From: Neckera pumila
Taxonomy: Eukaryota > Streptophyta > Bryopsida > Hypnales > Neckeraceae
Direction of reading: 5' to 3'
Assembly: GCA_963969595.1 (NCBI GenBank)
Contig: OZ018409.1
Span: 3,908,501 to 3,972,500, forward strand
Length of the DNA: 64,000 nucleotides
Each line of letters begins with the position of its first letter. Position 1 is the first letter of the stretch. Made by a program: the position numbers and the translations under genes. The notes below the pieces were generated by a model. That model ran no database searches. It was given only the letters and a program-made list of their open reading frames with translations, and had not been told where the DNA came from. Below are positions 10,944 to 22,264 of the stretch, piece after piece.

Positions 10944-11861
10944 CTAACCTCTAAAGTTTCAAGACTATCTTTCACCTAAAAAATACTTTAGATTTGTCAT
11001 TTCTAGTGAATAAAAGCTAAGATGAAAACATGCTAAGTTTTTTGCATATCCAATTGTAGGATCTAATTTGCACAAGACATGTATGAGGTTGTATGGGAAA
11101 AAATCTATAAACTTTGATTGTAAATATTGTAAATATTGTAAGAATAGATATTAGTATTCAAATTGAAAAGAAAAGTTATTTTGCACATTATTTTATTTGT
11201 TTTATTTCATAGTTTTTAATCCAATTTGACTATAATAAATTAGAACTAAGTTTTTTATGTCCAATCTTATAAGCGGAGAATTGAATTGAAAACCTACCCA
11301 AAAAAATACAATTCTTTTTTTTGTTTCTTATGAAATTGTTAAATAGAAATAGGCACAAGATAGAAGAAAAAAATTATCCTTTAGAAGTTCTAAGATGAAA
11401 TTGAAACACATCAATTCTAGAGGTGAGACTATTTTAGTAAGAAATTTACATTCTATGGACCTTTTTGTTTGAAAAATTGTGAAAATTGAGTTCAAAAACA
11501 AATCTTATACATTAGTTTCTTAAAAAGATGTTTGGATTGCCTACAAAAAAAAACTCTTTATAACTTTCACTTCATTAATCTATAAAAGACAAATCCAATT
11601 TTTTTGTGGATGTGAATACATTCTATAAAGAAAAAAAATAATTTATTTTGAATTCTTAGATTCTTTTGTCTACTTCTAAGCATTGTGTTTTTAAATAGAT
11701 GCAATTTTTTTCTCTAGAACCTATTTAAATTATATTTTCCAAAATCTAGTAAATTCCCTTATTTTATAAATAATTAAAAAAATCACTATAAAATTTGGCA
11801 TTGTAGGAACTTGCTCCAAATCCTTAGAAACTTGTTACATGATTTTGAACCTTTAGGGTTT
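10944..11861. mobile_element. TTAA-type element, eroded, inverted orientation
   Basis: The left end reads CTAACCTCTAAAGTTTCAAG and the right end CCTTTAGGGTTTTA. The interior is collinear with the copy at 20283-21214: TCATTTCTAGTG, GCATATCCAATTGTAGGATC, GAGAATTGAATTGA, GAAATTGAAACACATCAATTC, GATGTTTGGATTGCC. The termini are degraded, so the borders are approximate. Confidence 0.5.
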
Positions 11862-12203
11862 TACCTTGTCTTGTATAAGATAGAAGAATTATAGTAGATG
11901 GATTAGATGGGGGTGTTAGTTGTGAGGGAGGTGATGGTTGGTTGTGTTATTTACATTGATTTGACCAAATACATGGGTGGACGGTGGTCTTGATTTTGAG
12001 AAGAAGTTTATGTAAATTGTTAAACATTTTGATTTGAGATGTTGCAACTTTTAAACTAATGATAGACAATATATTTGAAGCAAAAAACAAAGAGAATAAT
12101 TTATATAAATAAGATACATAAAACAAACATAGAGTTAGCAATTGACTACATAAGAAATAGTTGCATTTGTTATTTTTGAAAGTTTTACCTAATGAAGTTA
12201 TTA

Positions 12204-12388
12204 CAATAGAACCTCTCTAAAGTAATAGAATTGGGATCGGTCTGACACATCAAGTTAGAGAGGTTATTACATTAGGGAGGGTCATGATGTTTGTATGTGG
12301 TTCATATTGTTCAGTTGGGACCAACAATTAATACTTCCTGACAATACTTTATTAGTTTAGAGAGGATTAACTTTGGGAGGTTCTACTA
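12204..12388. mobile_element. MITE resembling Emigrant/Lemi (pogo-like) elements, flanked by TA
   Basis: The left end CAATAGAACCTCTCTAAAGT and the right end AACTTTGGGAGGTTCTACTA are inverted repeats. Each is flanked by TA (12202-12203 and 12389-12390), as expected for Tc1/mariner/pogo insertions. The AGAACCTC...AAA pattern resembles the TIR of the Arabidopsis Emigrant/Lemi group; that comparison is from memory. At 185 bp it is non-autonomous. Confidence 0.65.
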
Positions 12389-13490
12389 TATAGAACAGCT
12401 TGTGTCCTTTTGCAAATGTAAATAATAGAAGTTGGCAAAGAAATGTATTATTCTATTTTATTTTTGAATACAACTTAATTAATAGGATATGCACATCATT
12501 GAATTATATTAAATTTTTTGTAGTTATTCTATGTTTTATTACAATGTGTTGTTTAAAAAAAATAATATCTATGTTGTGTATTTTAGCTCTTTCATTTTTA
12601 AGCTCTTCAAAATTGATCTTGACTTTCAAATGGTTCTTTTTGCTTTTGAATAATTCTAACAAAAAGAAACTTTCCAAGTCTAGTTTCTACTCTACTTGAA
12701 ATTTTGAAAAGATCATTCAAAAGACTATTTTTTGTAGTTTGTTGAAATATATATGTATATCCTTGTTTTTAAATATAGAATGCCATGAAATTTTGATTAC
12801 ACTTAAATATTCTAAACTACAATATAACTTTGCTAAGAAAAATTAAGACTTTCAAAATTCATTTACTATTTGATATGAATTTTTCCCCTTTTATTCAAAA
12901 ATTTCACAATCATTTCATATTTGTTAGAAAAATTTGAAAATTTGATAACATATAGAATTTATGTATTTTCATCAATGAAAAAAACGAACATATTCAATCA
13001 TAAATAATGCAAAAAAAAAAATATACGTAGTAAAAGATTTTGAATTTGAAGTGTACAATCATTGCTTGGCCTTTCAGGGTTAGTTTGATGCATATATTCA
13101 ATAACATTGTATATTCACTTATATAACCTATAAAGGACATTGCAAGCCCCATAGACATTTTAAAAGTCAAAATTTGAATTTTCACATAGTTTCTATTTTA
13201 AATGTTTTTAAGCTTAACTACAAAAATGTATCAATTACACTATAATTTTTGTCACTATTATATCCATTTTTAAGAAAATGTACAATATTTTAAGCATATT
13301 TATAATTACTATAATTTTACAAATATATATTTTAAATTGTATAAAATCTAACTGGATGTTTTCAATTATGAAATAACGAGATTAAGTATTAAACATATAT
13401 TACTATATAAAAAAAACATCAAAATTTTGAAATGCGTATTTTAATGTAGAAATCTAATGAAGTTTGACCAAGCCTGCACATGAAATGTCC
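12389..13490. other. Intergenic, no gene seen
   Basis: Very AT-rich. The open frames at 12400-12699 (plus) and 12994-13185 (minus) are rich in Phe/Ile/Leu/Lys as expected from AT-rich noise and lack any recognisable domain. Confidence 0.4.
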
Positions 13491-14495
13491 TTAAAAACCT
13501 AAAATCCCATTATTCCCTTGGGGGACAAAATAGATTTTTGGCAAGGTCCTATAGTCTCAATATTCGTCTTGATATTTTGAAACTTTTTGTGAAGATAGAA
13601 AAACAACATTAATTTTTTTAGGAATATAGTTTTTTTTATTTCAATTGATGCTTGGGAGCAAAAATTATGGCACAAAAAACATTTTTTTAATGCGGCAGGC
13701 AGAAATCCACACACACAATGAAAATTTAAAAATTTGTTTGAAAATTTGTTTCTCATAGATTGTAATTCATCTACTTGGGAAGCTTTTATTCATTCAATTT
13801 GAATTTTGATACATGAAAATCATAGACAATCTTGTTTTTTGGGCAATGAAAGCATTTTTCTATAAAATAACTTGTAGGATTCATTTCTAAATTCAATTTT
13901 CACAAAAAAGAAAAGTTTTGTAAAATTAAGATCTCCTGCCAAAACAATCTCAATGTGGGAATTAGCGTGTTTCAATTTAATCTTAGATTTATTAACGATT
14001 TAGATTTTCCTTCAATTTTAAACCTACTTCTACTAACAATTTTTTTATGAGTAAAAACTATCATCGGGATATCTCTCGTTGTCATAGATTTTGCATAGTC
14101 CAAATTTGATGAATAGTCCAGATTTAGTTAAATATGGCATTATGTTTTAAGAAAAAAAATAAAAAATCCTAGACTTCCAATTCAATTCCTTAACATAAAA
14201 ATTAGAAATTCAAAATTAATAGTGTGAAATTTTCAAGTTAAGATGATTCAAAGCCAAAAACCCTGGTCAAGCAAGGTGCAAAAAAACTTTTTTTTCACTT
14301 TAAATGCAAATATCTTACAATCTATGTGGTCAAAGTTTTTGAAATTTCTTCCACACATTGATATACTAGTCTAATGCAAGATCCTTTGGTTTTATGCAAA
14401 AAAAAAACTTAAGAGTTTTTTGCACTTTGCAATAGAATTGGTAGTTTTAAGTTTTTTTTTTTATGGAAATAAGGCCTTGGGACTTTAGGGGTTAA
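13491..14495. mobile_element. TTAA-type element
   Basis: Starts TTAAAAACCTAAAATCCCAT and ends GGGACTTTAGGGGTTAA; the right terminus is well kept. The interior matches the copies at 6521 and 59553 (GGGGGACAAAATAGATT, GCTTGGGAGCAAAAATTATG, CAAGATCCTTTGGTT). No open frame of transposase size. Confidence 0.62.
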
Positions 14496-14523
14496 GAGAT
14501 AATGGCCACATTGACTTGTAATA

Positions 14524-15230
14524 AGGTACAAAGTATAAATTTTGATGCAAAACTATTGGATTTATAACCAAAAAATATATTGAATAAATTTTTTATTTAA
14601 TTGTGAAGATTGTAAAGGCATTTTATTTTGCATAAATTACAAAATATTTTGTGTAAAATCATTTATTTGTAATTTTTTAAGTCAAAAAATATAACAAGGT
14701 CTTTTTATATATATAGATTTTATTTTAAATTGAAGATTAATACCAATTTTATTTGCGTATCATGCAATGCATAAAATTCATTTGTTAGGAAAAAATTCAA
14801 AATTTGTAAAAAATCCTATCTACGTCATCAAATCATATTTGTGCAACCTAGAAAATAAAATTATATAGCCAATCTTTTTTTAATTTTGAAATGCTAGCCG
14901 AGTCACAAAATGGATGATGAAGGCTAAAGCAAAATTTGTTTTTATTGGAAAATAGATGATTGTCATCTAGATTTTTTGAGTTCCTTGGCTGTGTACACAT
15001 ATAGCGCTTGGTAGTATAAAATACCCTCATTGAGAGATTAAATTATTTTTTACATAATAAAATGCTACATTTATAGATCATAGAAGATGTATACTTAGTG
15101 TAATTGGAAATTTTTATCTCCTTATACTTTATTTATATTTTAGTTATTAGACTTTGAAGCACAAAGCCTATGACCATGCACTAAAATTTGAAAATTATTT
15201 TCATTGTGTACTCCAATTTGTCAATATATG
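14524..15230. repeat. Direct duplication, copy 1 (partner 16017-16735)
   Basis: It begins AAAGTATAAATTTTGATGCA, then AAACTATTGGATTT, and stays collinear with the second copy for about 700 bp, through AATGGATGATGAA, TGCTACAT, ATCATAGAAGATGTAT, TTTTTATCTCCTT and GCCTATGACCATGCACTAAA. The similarity is moderate, so the duplication is old. No protein is recognised in either copy. Confidence 0.65.
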
Positions 15231-16016
15231 AATTTTTTTTTATTTTTTTTTATTTTGAGATGAAATTACATATCGTGTATTGTTGTAAATTTCTTAAAAA
15301 AAAATGAAGAGAATCTACATCATTTGTAAGATATGGTCAAAAATACAAAAAGTTCATCATAGATATATATTATACTCCGTAGTATGCAATATTGTGGTGT
15401 AATTTGGAGTTTTGTGTACTATAAATTTAAAAAAATTAGGGCATTATGGTCAACTAGTCATAGGTCCAAAGATTAGATTGTAATAAACATTTAGTTTTTA
15501 AATTTTTAAATTTTGGATGCAAATTTAGAAAGGATTATTTTAAGACTGTAATTCAAACCAAGAGCAAGGAGCTAGAAGTGGTCTAATTCATTATACAATA
15601 ATTTATGCCATGCTTGAAGATTCATAAGAAAAACATAAAATACTTCCATAACGACATTCTTCACTACAGTAGAAGACAAACAACAATAGGAACTTTGTAA
15701 AAAAAATATTAGGTAAAGTATACATTTTATCTCCTCTTACATACTTTGTTTGTCATCCAAAAGCCAAAATCTAGTTCCATAGGCATTTATGGGTTACAAT
15801 GATCTTTTTTAAATTTAAATCAATCTCATGAAATTAAATTTGCCAAATTTGGTTTGTGAACCACATTTGAAAATTGAAAATTTTCAAAGACTTTATATTT
15901 TATTGCAAATTTTGAATTTCACGCTTATATTCATCTAGTCATATATGGACTCTGACTTAGAGTGAACTGGAAAACTAAGTTAGAAACCCAAAGAATTTGA
16001 TTTCAAACTAATTTCT
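15231..16016. other. Spacer between the two direct copies, no gene seen
   Basis: AT-rich, with an ATACTCCGTAGTAT palindrome near 15373, a motif often met in small plant MITEs. No coding exon supported. Confidence 0.35.
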
Positions 16017-16735
16017 CACTAAGTATAAATTTTGATGCAAAACTATTGGATTTAAGTAGTAGCACTTTATTTTTATTTATTTGTATACTGATTTTGAAGG
16101 CTTATTATTTTTCATAAATTATAAAATATTTTTCATAAAATCATTTATTTATAATTTTGTAAGTAAAAAAACATGACAAGATCTTTTGTACATTTAGGTT
16201 TTATTTTAAATTGAAGATCAATACCACTTTTATTGGTATATCAGATAATGCTTAAATTTACTAATTACAAAGCATTTCAAAATTTGAAAGAATACGTATC
16301 TACACTATAATTAAAAAAATTGACATAAAAGAATACTTTTGCTTTATATATACATACAATATTATAGATAATCAAATTTTAACCTAAAATGCTAGCATAC
16401 TTGAAAAATGGATGATGAATCGTAAAGCAAAAAAAGATTTATTGGAAAAATGAATGATTGTCATTTATATTTTTTTCCTTGAGTGTGTTCATATGTAGGC
16501 ATTTCATGCTTGGTGGTAGAAATGCCCTCACTGAAAGACTACAAAATTTTCAACCCAATAAGATGCTACATCCATGGATCATAGAAGATGTATTTTTAAT
16601 GTATTTGGCAGTTTTTATCTCCTTGCTCTTTATTTGAATTCTAATCAATTGCCTAGGAAGCTGGAAGCCTATGACCATGCACTAAAACTTGAAAATGATT
16701 TCTTTGTGTACTTTATCTTGTCACTGTATGTGAGT
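16017..16735. repeat. Direct duplication, copy 2
   Basis: Second member of the pair described at 14524. Conserved block order is the same. An 86-codon open frame at 16574-16834 overlaps its end, but the other copy has no matching frame, so it is not supported as a gene. Confidence 0.65.
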
Positions 16736-17232
16736 AATATCAGTTTAGTTTTTTTCATTATTCTGAGACAAAATTTAGGCCTATATTTTCTAAATATTCT
16801 TCTAGCCTATGGTTTTCTATTTTCCACAACATAACATTTAGTAGCATTCAAAGAGGCTGCCTTTTACTCTCTTGAATCGTCATCCACAAAATTCATCCTC
16901 ACAAAGGCACCTCCAGCCTTACAAACCTAGCTCCAATTAATTGTGTTGGGGGGCCATAACATTTAGATCTACAACTAATGATGATGAGCACCAAAGAGAT
17001 AGTCCAATTGTCTAGTAAAATACAAATTCACTGATATTGATTTCTTGTGCGAGTTCCCAAAAAAACAGGCCCTCATATTAAAAGAATTAGCCTAATGAAA
17101 AGTCAGTTCTCTGATCCATAGGCTTCCGTCCTATCCAAAGCTTCCACGCCCTTGACAGTGAACATAGTGCAATGAATGATGGTGCATCAAGAGAAATTGG
17201 CAATTGCTTATTTCAAGATTCGAGTCACTACA

Positions 17233-17520
17233 CATTAGAGAGAATTTGGGCCCTCTACAGGGCCACGAGTTCCCATAAGTTCTCCACAAGTTTTGAATAG
17301 TCCCTGACTGCTAAAATTGCGCCACTGCATTAGGGTGACATGGCCAAACTTCAGCCATATCAGATTTTTGTTGGAAAAAAAAAAAAAAAAAAAAGTCTTT
17401 TTTTTTTCTTTTTTTTTAAAATATACTTTTTGGACAACCCATACCATTGTTCACAACATGGGGACAGATTGGGGAATGGGCCAGAAACAGCCCTTTCTTA
17501 GCCCCAAATCCCTTCTAATG
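17233..17520. mobile_element. CATTAGA-family MITE, copy 1 (diverged)
   Basis: Bounded by CATTAGAGAGAATTTGGG on the left and CCCAAATCCCTTCTAATG on the right. The inner blocks follow the family plan: GGGCCACGAGTTCCC, GTGACATGGCCA, a central A/T homopolymer (17376-17419), and GGGGAATGGGCCAGAAACAGCCCT. At 288 bp it has no coding capacity. The two open frames that cross the homopolymer are artefacts of the run. Confidence 0.7.
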
Positions 17521-17988
17521 ATTGCAATAAAAATATGTTGCTACTGACAATTCTCTGTGGAGTTGTGGCCAAGCTTGCTATTTCTTACTCCAACAAATTT
17601 TGATGTGTGCCTTTCTAGCTATTGATAGGTGTGGAATATTCGGCACCATTCAATTGGGGGAAGGGCAGTCTTTTCTAGTGCTACAGAATATTATGAATCT
17701 TTGAATTCCACATTCTAAATAATTTGAGCTTCAGGCCTCTAAAATAAATAAACGTGAATCTCCATAATTTGAACTTCAGATCTATCTTTTCTAAATATAA
17801 AGTAAGGTGGAATATAATTTTTACCATATTATTTCATTTAATATTATTCACATGTGGTGGAATTTCCAAATTTTTAAAGCTTGTTTTGTATTTGATATGA
17901 ATTTCCCCTAAGGAATTCAAGATGTTTTTAAATCTTCACAAATGAATCTAAAATTTTATTACTTTTAAAAGATATAGAATTTTATCTC
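17521..17988. other. Intergenic, no gene seen
   Basis: AT-rich sequence without recognisable elements. Confidence 0.35.
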
Positions 17989-19191
17989 TTAACCTCTAAA
18001 GGATCAAAAAACCCACTTTGGACTTTTTAGAAACTCAGGCACGCTCTATTGATTTTATAATTTGGAATTTTGCATAATTTTTTGTATAGATGCTATTCAT
18101 CATAATCTACATGTGAAGCTTTGTTTCATGTCATTCCATTAAATATTGCAAAACATAGAAGGATTTTTTCAATTTCAATGTCAAACTGGATACCAAAAAA
18201 TATATTCTAAAAAAATAAAAAATTATTTTTTTGGAATTATATAGATTGACGCCTATTCAAAAATAAATAAACCATTTAATTCCAAATAATGAGGTAAAAG
18301 TTATGAGGAGTTTTATTTTGATGGCAATGAAGGAAGAAAAAACATATAAAGTCGTCCTTTGCTCTCAAATTGAAAAAATTTCAAATAAAAATGAAAACAA
18401 AGGATACTAATTGTTTACTATCACATTTTTACCATTAGGATTAGCAATCTTCAAATTCTTCCAAAAGTTATTAGTATGCTAGTTTTATTTTTCATTCAAT
18501 CATACCTTCCACTTTTACAATTTTTTGAAAGATGAATATGAAAGTATTTTTGGATAAAATTTTATAGATATGTTTTCAATCCATTTTCCAACATATTGAC
18601 TAAAATGCCTAAATTATAGGACATACGGGTTTTTTCCCCAAAATGTCGAAAGACAAAACTTCACCTTTTGGAAGGGCTAGAAAAGACTACATTTTGAAAT
18701 TTAGGCACATTGGTCTTACAATCGATGGGGATATTCATTCTAAAGTTTTGGAACAATGTACTTGAAAAAATTAACTAAAGTACCATTAGATGAGATTCGG
18801 GGGTCTTGGAGGGCTCCAAGTTCCCCTGCTGTTTGCAGCATTCCCAGATTGCGGGAACGCAGCAGCAGCAGCTGGCTGACGTGGTCAAGCGACTGCCATG
18901 TCAGTTTTTGAAAAAAAAAAAAAAAAAAAAAAAAATTTGCTTACAATGATATTTTGGTATTTAAAAATATATATATATATATATCTGACACACCCGTACC
19001 GGCGGTCACTGAATTTGGGTAGATAAGGGAACATGCCTGAAACGGACCTCCAAGACCTCCAAATATCATCTAATGCTATGGTTGAATTTGTTAAAAATAT
19101 ATATTGATGAAGATTTTGACCTTGCTTTAGGGACGAGTATTTTAAAGCAATAGTTTTGGGCTTCTAAATACTTTGGTCCTTTAGGGGTTAA
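17989..19191. mobile_element. TTAA-type element interrupted by a CATTAGA-family element
   Basis: Starts TTAACCTCTAAAGGATCAAA and ends TTGGTCCTTTAGGGGTTAA. Without the 292-bp insert at 18784-19075 it would be about 910 bp, the usual size of this family here. The interior has GAAGCTTTGTTTCATGTCATTCC and CAAAAGTTATGAGG-type bases shared with the 3739 subfamily (each shown in part). No transposase. Confidence 0.68.
18784..19075. mobile_element. CATTAGA-family MITE, copy 2, nested
   Basis: The left end CATTAGATGAGATTCGGGGG and the right end CCAAATATCATCTAATG are inverted. The left half is GC-rich (GCATTCCCAGATTGCGGGAA, CAGCAGCAGCAGCTGGCTGA, CGTGGTCAAGCGACTG). A poly-A tract and an (AT)n run (about 18967-18984) lie in the centre. 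The right half holds GACACACCCGTACCGGCGGT. It sits inside the TTAA element at 17989-19191, so it moved later. Confidence 0.75.
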
Positions 19192-20282
19192 ATATTGAAA
19201 TAAACCATTTCATTCAAATATATATTGAAGGTTTTTTTTTTTTAATTTGACACAATTAAAAGAAACTTTACTGCAAGAAAAAAAAGATAAGAAACCTAGC
19301 CGCAGAGGGTCTTGAAGGACTTTGAAACTTGAGCATATGGTCATAGGCTCTGTCTTTTTAGGAAAAATGAAATTTTTTAAAATATAATTAGTAATTATGC
19401 AATTTATAAATTACAATTATAAGTCTATCTAATTAAATTAGAAGTTTGAGCCCATTCTAACTAAATCTATGCATAATATTAGGATTAGAGACAACTCTAG
19501 AGTACAATAGTAAATAGTATAATCAAACAAACCTTTAAAGTAGTGCTTTTTGATATAATATACATGATGGTCATGTTAAACATTTCTGTTGAATAATTAA
19601 TAAAAGTTGGCACATGTGATTTGATGATAGCTGAAATATAAAAACAAATTATTCTTTTTTCATATTTAAAAAGAAAAAGATAACACCTTAAAAATTCTAA
19701 TATCTATTTTTGGAAATATTTTTATTGATCCTGACTACTAGATTTAATATTCTTTATAGAGATGAATATAAGCTCTTTCTATATATGGATTTTTCTGCAA
19801 GTTCTTTATAATTTGAATTGTGTAATGCTATAATGTTTTCATGTAATATACATCTTTTAATTTAAAAATAATTAATTATTTTCAAAAATTCAAAACAAAC
19901 TTGGTTCTGATACAAATAAAAGCAAATTAAAATGTTTTTATTGGTTTCATAATAGTTGATGTAATGCCATAAATTAGAATTTGATCTCTCATAAATCAAC
20001 AATAAAAATAATAGATTATATAGTCTTACAATTTAACCTTGGAAGGGCATTAAGGTCAAAAAAAGGGGCAATAGATCTCCAAACATCAAATCATTCTGGC
20101 AAAGTACTTTGTTGATTTGTCTTTTTTTTTTAGAATTAAATATGCTAACAACTTATATCACTTGCAATACTAAACTTTATAAAAACCTTCAATTTTCATT
20201 AAAAGATATATATCTATTTCAATTCTAGGTCCATGAGAAAAGAAAAAGATGAATCTTCTATATCCAATTTTTTTTTATCTAA
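19192..20282. other. Intergenic, no gene seen
   Basis: AT-rich and low in complexity. No coding exon, RNA gene or element border supported. Confidence 0.4.
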
Positions 20283-21214
20283 TTAACCCCTAAAGGACCA
20301 AGGCCATTTTTCTGCTGAAAAACTCTCAAAACTGCCATTTCTAGTGCAAAGAGTAAAAAAATCTGAATTTTTTTTTTTTTGCACATCCAATGGTAAGATC
20401 TTATACCTAACTAGTATGGAAATGTGTGGAAATTTTTTTAGAATTTTTGACTGCACAGATTGCAAGATATTTGTATTTAAAATGAAAAAAACAAGATTTT
20501 CAACATATTGCGGGACTAGATTTTTGGACTTTGAAAATTTTCAACTTAAATTTTTAGCACTACAGAGTTTTGAGCTTCAAATCTTTCTAGTGGAGAATTG
20601 AGTTGAGAGTCTAGGAAAAAAAAGAAATTCAAAAAAACTTAATTTTCATTCTTACAAAAAATTATTAAGTAGACAATAGTACAAGATCGAAGGAAAATCT
20701 AAAATATTAATATCTTTTAGATGGAATTAAAATGCACTAATCCCAAGGGTGAGATTCTTCTAGCAAAAAAACTAAACCACATGGACCTTTTTTTTTTGGA
20801 AAATTGCAAAAACTGCATTCCAAAACGAATCCTACAAGTTATTTTTTTCAAGAAGATGCTCTAATTGCCCAAAAAACAAGATTGTCCATAACTTTCTCAT
20901 AAAAAATCCAAATGAAATGAATCAAAGCTTCCCAAATAGGCAAAAACATAATCTATAAGGAAAAAAAATTAAAAAGAAAAAATTTAATTCTTTGCAAAAA
21001 AATTTTGCTGCTCACTCTCCCTTGTTTTGAGCTTATTTGGGTATAACTTTTGTTCCCGGGCACTGATTGAAAAAAAAATTATATTCCCATGAAGCTTATT
21101 AGTTTTTCTATCTTCAAAAAAAGTTTCGGAAAATCACGACAAAAATTCAGCCTGTAGGTACTTGCCCGAAATCCCATTTGTCCCCCGAAGGGACAATGGT
21201 CCTTTAGGGGTCAA
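20283..21214. mobile_element. TTAA-type element with well-kept ends, inverted orientation
   Basis: The left end is TTAACCCCTAAAGGACCAAG and the right end is CAATGGTCCTTTAGGGGTCAA (one change in the right TTAA). At 932 bp, its interior is the reverse complement of the 6521/13491/59553 group: CCCATTTGTCCCCC near its right end and GCACATCCAATGGTAAGATC near its left. The 85-codon frame at 20344-20601 has no recognised domain. Confidence 0.7.
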
Positions 21215-22264
21215 ATAAAGTCCAATCGATGCAAAAGATAGAAATATTCTATAAGATTCATTTGTTCATACTGAAAAATTTGCCAACTATTTTTAGAACA
21301 GATTTCTATCGAACATACACCATGGATGCAATTGTAGTAGAATATTTTGGTTTTCTTATTAATGATATTTATAATGTTCTCAATAATATCTATAAACAAA
21401 CAATATACTATCAAATAAAATGAAAAAAAATACTAAAGTAGAAGTACCCATTTTGAACATTACACTCTAAATTATTCTTGAAGATATATATATAGGAAGT
21501 CCAAAATGTACAATTTGCATGGACATGAATGCTAAAGATAGTTTGAGGTACACTTTTTATTTGGACCTCACAAAGTCATCGCATATTCAGATATATTCAA
21601 TTAATTATCATATAAATTGGAAAATCCACAATTTTCAATTGCCAATGTGTTAAAAATCATATGATGTATTGTCTCTACCTCAAGTATGCATAATTGCCTA
21701 AAGAGTTGGTTATAGATGCTTCTATTTTTTGCATGTTTATTGCAATTGGAGAAGCCCTTTCATCATATATTTGTATTCTCCAAATCAACTCAAACCATGT
21801 ACTTGAGAGGTTTTATTACCGTACAATAATATTCAACAACATCTAGAGTTGGTTTGAGGTCATAGCAAAAACACTTAAAAAAACCTGTATATGCATAATT
21901 GGAAAAAGGTACCAAAATTAGAAATCTTCATTTACTTTGACAAGTTTGTTGTCATAAAATAAATATCTAGACACTAATGCCCTATAATTCCAAATCAAAT
22001 GAAACTACCTCTATACGTGTTTTGTGAGGAAGATTTTTCTCATTGTACTAATATCATCATTGTTAGCCTTAGCAATCACAAATATTTAAATGTGCTCACA
22101 AATTTAAAAATTAACATCCCAACTTTTGCCTCAAAGGAGACTAGGAGAGGCACATGAAGTTCATAAGAGAAAACTAAATTTGATCACAATGCCAATGATC
22201 ATAAAATACACTTGTATCATGTAATCATGAAAATAAAAGATGTTTTAACAAAAATTACATTATT
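21215..22264. other. 3' flank of gene A, no further gene seen
   Basis: Downstream of the gene A stop codon (minus strand). It should contain the 3' untranslated region, but no polyadenylation site can be chosen with confidence in such AT-rich DNA. Confidence 0.4.

Noticed and set aside
14524..16735. LTR retrotransposon
   Set aside because: The two direct copies are strongly diverged, the 0.8-kb interior has no gag-pol frame, and no primer-binding site was recognised.
17317..17547. Open frame across a long A/T run
   Set aside because: The peptide is mostly Lys/Phe from the homopolymer inside a MITE; not a gene.
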